In this document: positions 60,601 through 64,000 of the stretch, piece after piece
How the letters are laid out: each line of letters starts with the position of its first letter
Position numbering within the stretch: the first letter of the stretch is position 1
Assembly (NCBI GenBank): GCA_028709385.1
Contig: JAQVXD010000004.1
Coordinates: 47,772-111,771 of the forward strand
Length of the DNA: 64,000 bases
Source of the DNA: Fermentimonas sp.
Lineage (GTDB): Bacteria > Bacteroidota > Bacteroidia > Bacteroidales > Dysgonomonadaceae
Direction: 5' to 3'
The notes under the pieces: generated by a model
What the model was told of the DNA's origin: nothing
Seen by the model: the letters and a program-made list of their open reading frames with translations, nothing else
Databases searched by the model: none
Position numbers and translations under genes: made by a program

Positions 60601-62969
60601 ATCCTCATTTTTCCCCCCTCAACAACCTTCGCAAAATCAATATGCACGCTGTCATATTCTTCTCCGTTGAGGTTTATCGACTCAATATAGATATTATCCT
60701 TGCTGTTGTTCACCGTTTCAATCACAAACGTATCTCCCGGGTAGTAGTCTTTGTTCAGCTTGATTGTAATTTTATCAAAAAGGGGACTGCCTATCTGGAA
60801 AGAGGGATTTATCTCTGTCAGGCCTTTAATGTCAAACAGACCAATGGCCGACATTACGTACCATGCGCCCAGTTGTCCCTGGTCTTCATCCTGCCCGTAT
60901 CCGTAGCCGTGTATACCTTCGGTACCGTAAAACTCATCACAGATTGCTCTTACCCACTTCTGCGACAGCCATGGTTTTCCTGAAAAATTGAACAGCCAGG
61001 ATATATGCAGATTAGGCTGGTTACCGTGATTATACATAGTGTGCAGTCCTGCAAAAGCATCAATCGTCTCACCGCCTCCAAATATATTCTCCTGAGAGAT
61101 TTCAAATGATTTATTAAGCCTGTCGTTAAATTCATCAGCACCAACGAGTGAAATCAATTCATCAATCTGGTGAGGCACGTAGTAGGTATACTGAACGGCA
61201 TTACCTTCCTGAAATCCGATCCAGGGTGCCATAGGATCAAAAACTTCAATGAATTTACCATCTTTGTCTTTTGGACGGATAAGCTTTGTTTCAGTATCAA
61301 AAAGATGCTTCCACCCCTCTGATAATTCCATTAACTTGTTATAATCATCAGTCTTACCCAGATGTTTGGCAAATTGTGCAACAGCAAAACTGCTGAATGA
61401 ATACTCCATTGTATGCGATGCTGAGAACCCCGATCCTTCGGGAGTATTCTGCATGTAATATTTTTCGTTATATGGTGAATAACCATATTTAACAAATAGC
61501 CCCACATCTAATTTACCGGCTCCGGCCGGTCTGTTTTCACTCTCCAGCTCATTTTTTAATGCTGCTTCATAACCTGTTTCAACATCAAAATTTCTGATAC
61601 CTACATTATACGCGGCAGCAATGGCCAGACTCACGAAGTTGGTCCCGACACCCGAAACATACCTGCTGTTGGCAATCCCGTCACCCAGCCAGCCGGAATC
61701 TTTATATACCAGCAACTGACTCTGTACCCAGTCGGCGTAATATTCGGGGTAAACCAGACTCCACAACTGCGTCAAATTCCAGAATGCTCCCCAGATAGCG
61801 TCTGTATTGTAGTGTTTAAACTGAGGCACTCCCTTATCATCAAGAGGAATCTGTCCCACTCCCCCGTCGTTTTTGGGATAAGCTCCGTTAATATCGCTGG
61901 CAACACCGCGACCAAGCAGTGCATGATACAGACCGGTGTAAAATTTTGTCATATCTTCATCCGTTCCGCCCTCCACCTTGATTCTGCCCAGATAGTCGTT
62001 CCACATCGCAACAGCATTCTCTTTTGCCACGTCGAAAGTCATATTATCCGCCTCTTTTTCCAGGTTAAGTCGTGCGTTTTCTACTGAGGTATATGAGAGT
62101 CCCACCTTAATATTTACACTACTCCCCTCCTCTGTTTTGTATGTAAGATAAAGACCTGCTCCGGGTCCCTCTGCGTTGCGTGAACCAGCACTGATATCAT
62201 CTTTTATAAATGTTCCCCACGCTTCAGGTTTCACGTCGGCAACTGCACTGAAATACATAGTCAGATCTGCATCTTCCTGATAATTTTTAATGTAAACAGG
62301 GAAAGTTGTGACAAATCCCTCAATGCGCCCGTCATCGGTAAATGTTACCTCTGCATCCTTTACCGGACCGCTTTCTCCCTGCTGGTTGCCGATATCAAAG
62401 ATGATATTCGATTGTTCTGATTCGGGAAAAGTGTACCGATGAAAAGCAACCCGCTCAGTTGACGTAAGTTCCGCTTTAACCCCATAATCTTTCAATAAAA
62501 CTGAATAATAACCCGGTGTTGCAATCTCATCTTTTTTGTCGAAGGCTGAACGGTAACCGCTTTCAACATTATCAAGATCACCCGGCACAGTTATTAATTC
62601 ACCTACTGTAGGCATTAGCACAACCCCTCCAACCTGAAACTCGTGGAAATTTGCAAATCCCTCTATGGATGTATGTCTGTAGTCATACCCAACAGCCTCC
62701 CAACCGCTCCTGTTTCCCAAATGAGCATCGGTTGACGGTGCCGGTTTAGCCATTCCGAACGGTATAGCTGCCGGTGTAAAGAAAAACCAGCGTGAGTGTG
62801 CTGTTCCAATCATCGGATCCACCCACTCGGCAGGAGTTTTGGCGGTAGTTTCGGAATTAGTACCTGATGTATTACCGGACCTGTTGCCTAAATTTGCACA
62901 GGAGGTTAAAGAGGATAATGAGGTTAAGATTATTAATATGCTTAAAGTAAGTATTGAAACAGCTCTCAT
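60579..62969 (-). CDS. GH92-family alpha-mannosidase lipoprotein
   Basis: 796 residues with a lipoprotein signal (LTSC, Cys24). The N-terminal beta-sandwich starts WVDPMIGT (49-56). Landmarks in the catalytic (alpha/alpha)6 domain include GFANFHEFQVGG, HALLGRGVASDINGAY, AIWGAFWNLTQLW and GYGQDEDQGQLGAWYVMSA, which carries the acidic residues that bind calcium and act as base. It trims alpha-mannose from N-glycans or mannans, usually with calcium. It follows the ROK gene by 20 bp, so released mannose may be handled in the same operon. Confidence 0.96.
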   Translation of the reverse strand: MRAVSILTLSILIILTSLSSLTSCANLGNRSGNTSGTNSETTAKTPAEWVDPMIGTAHSRWFFFTPAAIPFGMAKPAPSTDAHLGNRSGWEAVGYDYRHTSIEGFANFHEFQVGGVVLMPTVGELITVPGDLDNVESGYRSAFDKKDEIATPGYYSVLLKDYGVKAELTSTERVAFHRYTFPESEQSNIIFDIGNQQGESGPVKDAEVTFTDDGRIEGFVTTFPVYIKNYQEDADLTMYFSAVADVKPEAWGTFIKDDISAGSRNAEGPGAGLYLTYKTEEGSSVNIKVGLSYTSVENARLNLEKEADNMTFDVAKENAVAMWNDYLGRIKVEGGTDEDMTKFYTGLYHALLGRGVASDINGAYPKNDGGVGQIPLDDKGVPQFKHYNTDAIWGAFWNLTQLWSLVYPEYYADWVQSQLLVYKDSGWLGDGIANSRYVSGVGTNFVSLAIAAAYNVGIRNFDVETGYEAALKNELESENRPAGAGKLDVGLFVKYGYSPYNEKYYMQNTPEGSGFSASHTMEYSFSSFAVAQFAKHLGKTDDYNKLMELSEGWKHLFDTETKLIRPKDKDGKFIEVFDPMAPWIGFQEGNAVQYTYYVPHQIDELISLVGADEFNDRLNKSFEISQENIFGGGETIDAFAGLHTMYNHGNQPNLHISWLFNFSGKPWLSQKWVRAICDEFYGTEGIHGYGYGQDEDQGQLGAWYVMSAIGLFDIKGLTEINPSFQIGSPLFDKITIKLNKDYYPGDTFVIETVNNSKDNIYIESINLNGEEYDSVHIDFAKVVEGGKMRIYFFSFP

Positions 62970-62989
62970 AATTCAGTTTTTTCTGAAGT

Positions 62990-64000
62990 TTATATCATTT
63001 GATTCAGTGCGAAATTATACGCCCCTATGGAAATCGCTCTACTTGTGCCCAGTCTGGATACCATCACCCCAACCTTTTTCACCTGGTGATATACAACTGT
63101 TTTATCACTCCCCGGCACAGTTATTGTTTTGGAGTCATTTTTCATAAAAAGCAACCTATCCTCTTCATCTTCCAGGTTATAAGCCCTCATCTGCAGTCGT
63201 GGAAACAGCTCCCCTGCAGTAGTTTTTCTTACTCCGTTCATCTCCCTTATCATCGCGGGAAGAATATATTTGGAAGCTTTTGAAATTCCGCCGCCTAAAA
63301 CAACAATACCGTCAACAATATTCAGCGACTCAGAGATAGTAAAACCTGCCACCTCACCGAGTTTCCTGAAACTTTCCACGGCAGCATCTCTGTCGCCCTC
63401 TCTTTCGCCTTCGGCTATGTCGAAAATATCTTTAGGGGTAAAATCTGTATCATCTCCCGAAAGTTCACGATAAACACGTTTAACAGCACGTATACTTACG
63501 CCCTCTTCGGCAAGGAGAGAGTTGTCGTACTTGTTTGCGGACAACCATACATCGCCTCCGCAACCGTTATCACCTCTCAGTAGATTCCCGTCAATCACCA
63601 CCCCGCCGCCAAAACCTGTTCCAAGTGTCACAGCCAGCAGGTTTTTATACTGCTTGGGGTTACCTGTTGATGCAAGTTCCGCGTTTAAACCCGGCAAAGC
63701 ACCCGCAATTGCCTCACCGTAAGCAAAGAGGTTGCCGTCGTTGTTTATAAATACCGGAATCCTGAATTTCTCTTCTAAATAGGGACCTAACGCCACACCA
63801 CCCCTGAATGCAGGGAAATTTGGCAAGTCGCCTATAATACCGTTTTCATAATCGGCAGGACCGGGAAAGGCAACACTTATAGCCGCAGGATAAGTATCCA
63901 GTTTTTCAATAACCCTGTTGAAACAGTCAACCATAGTCTCGAGACACCTTCCAAGGTCGGCAGGAAAAGCCTCACTGGTGATTGGCTCTACAGCCTCTTT
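62990..64000 (-). CDS. ROK-family sugar kinase or regulator, N-terminus outside window
   Basis: The frame is open to the window edge (64000), so the N-terminal ATP-binding start is missing. The first ATG in view (63934) is internal. ROK landmarks are SVAFPGPADYENG, FINNDGNLFAYGEAI (the catalytic Asn-Asp pair), LLAVTLGTGFGGGVVIDG, and a C-terminal part with IVVLGGGISKA. The usual zinc motif CxCGxxGCxE is not present; GDNGCGGDVW stands in that place. It shares an operon with the GH92 gene and may phosphorylate mannose or a related sugar, but the missing motif makes the substrate uncertain. Confidence 0.85.
   Translation of the reverse strand, partial: KEAVEPITSEAFPADLGRCLETMVDCFNRVIEKLDTYPAAISVAFPGPADYENGIIGDLPNFPAFRGGVALGPYLEEKFRIPVFINNDGNLFAYGEAIAGALPGLNAELASTGNPKQYKNLLAVTLGTGFGGGVVIDGNLLRGDNGCGGDVWLSANKYDNSLLAEEGVSIRAVKRVYRELSGDDTDFTPKDIFDIAEGEREGDRDAAVESFRKLGEVAGFTISESLNIVDGIVVLGGGISKASKYILPAMIREMNGVRKTTAGELFPRLQMRAYNLEDEEDRLLFMKNDSKTITVPGSDKTVVYHQVKKVGVMVSRLGTSRAISIGAYNFALNQMI

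Overview
This window comes from a member of the Bacteroidota, most likely order Bacteroidales. Supporting signs are two SusC/SusD outer-membrane nutrient-uptake loci, each headed by an ECF sigma factor and a FecR anti-sigma factor; promoters of the TTTG / TAnnTTTG type; many short-leader lipoproteins with cysteine at about residues 17-24; BACON and DUF4959-type domains; and a GH92 mannosidase. No rRNA, tRNA, CRISPR array, phage or transposase gene was seen.

Region 1 (1-562) is the 3' end of a fimbrillin-like surface protein, closed by a strong terminator that probably also serves the operon facing it.

Region 2 (681-23650, all on the minus strand) is a 22-gene surface polysaccharide (capsule/EPS) operon read from about 23.8 kb down to 0.7 kb. 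It holds the Wza-like exporter and Wzc-like kinase/co-polymerase, a dTDP-3-amino-3,6-dideoxyhexose branch (two FdtA-like ketoisomerases, a DegT aminotransferase, a hexapeptide acyltransferase), Wzx flippase, Wzy-like polymerase, seven other glycosyl- or sugar-phosphate transferases, and GDP-L-fucose synthase. It also holds an acyl-decoration module: FkbH-like protein, acyl carrier protein, GNAT, SGNH-like protein and MBOAT. The early dTDP-sugar genes and gmd are not in the window.

Region 3 (23651-28123) has a 656-bp regulatory gap with 13-bp tandem repeats, two forward genes (secreted beta-helix protein, small lipoprotein) and a reverse pair (GT4 and hexapeptide acyltransferase) with its own promoter.

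Region 4 (28266-40813, minus) is a Sus-like locus: sigma, FecR, SusC, SusD, a DUF4959/discoidin lipoprotein and two M60-type metallopeptidases. It has no glycoside hydrolase, so it looks aimed at a glycoprotein. Its susC carries a single in-frame TAA at codon 618.

Region 5 (41268-50117, minus) is a second Sus-like locus: sigma, FecR, SusC, SusD and a serine-type sulfatase. In both loci a strong hairpin lies between the binding-protein genes and the downstream enzyme.

Region 6 (50317-52931) holds two convergent AAA ATPase/DUF4143 genes. Region 7 (53151-59739, plus) is an unrecognised five-gene set: a 1259-residue secreted, membrane-anchored multidomain protein, three small membrane proteins (one with a PH-like tail, one with a zinc ribbon) and a DUF4349 lipoprotein. 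It is the best candidate here for an undescribed system. Region 8 (59803-64000) has an SDR oxidoreductase converging on a GH92 alpha-mannosidase that follows a ROK-family gene running off the window.

All family assignments come from reading motifs and layout by eye. No database search was run.
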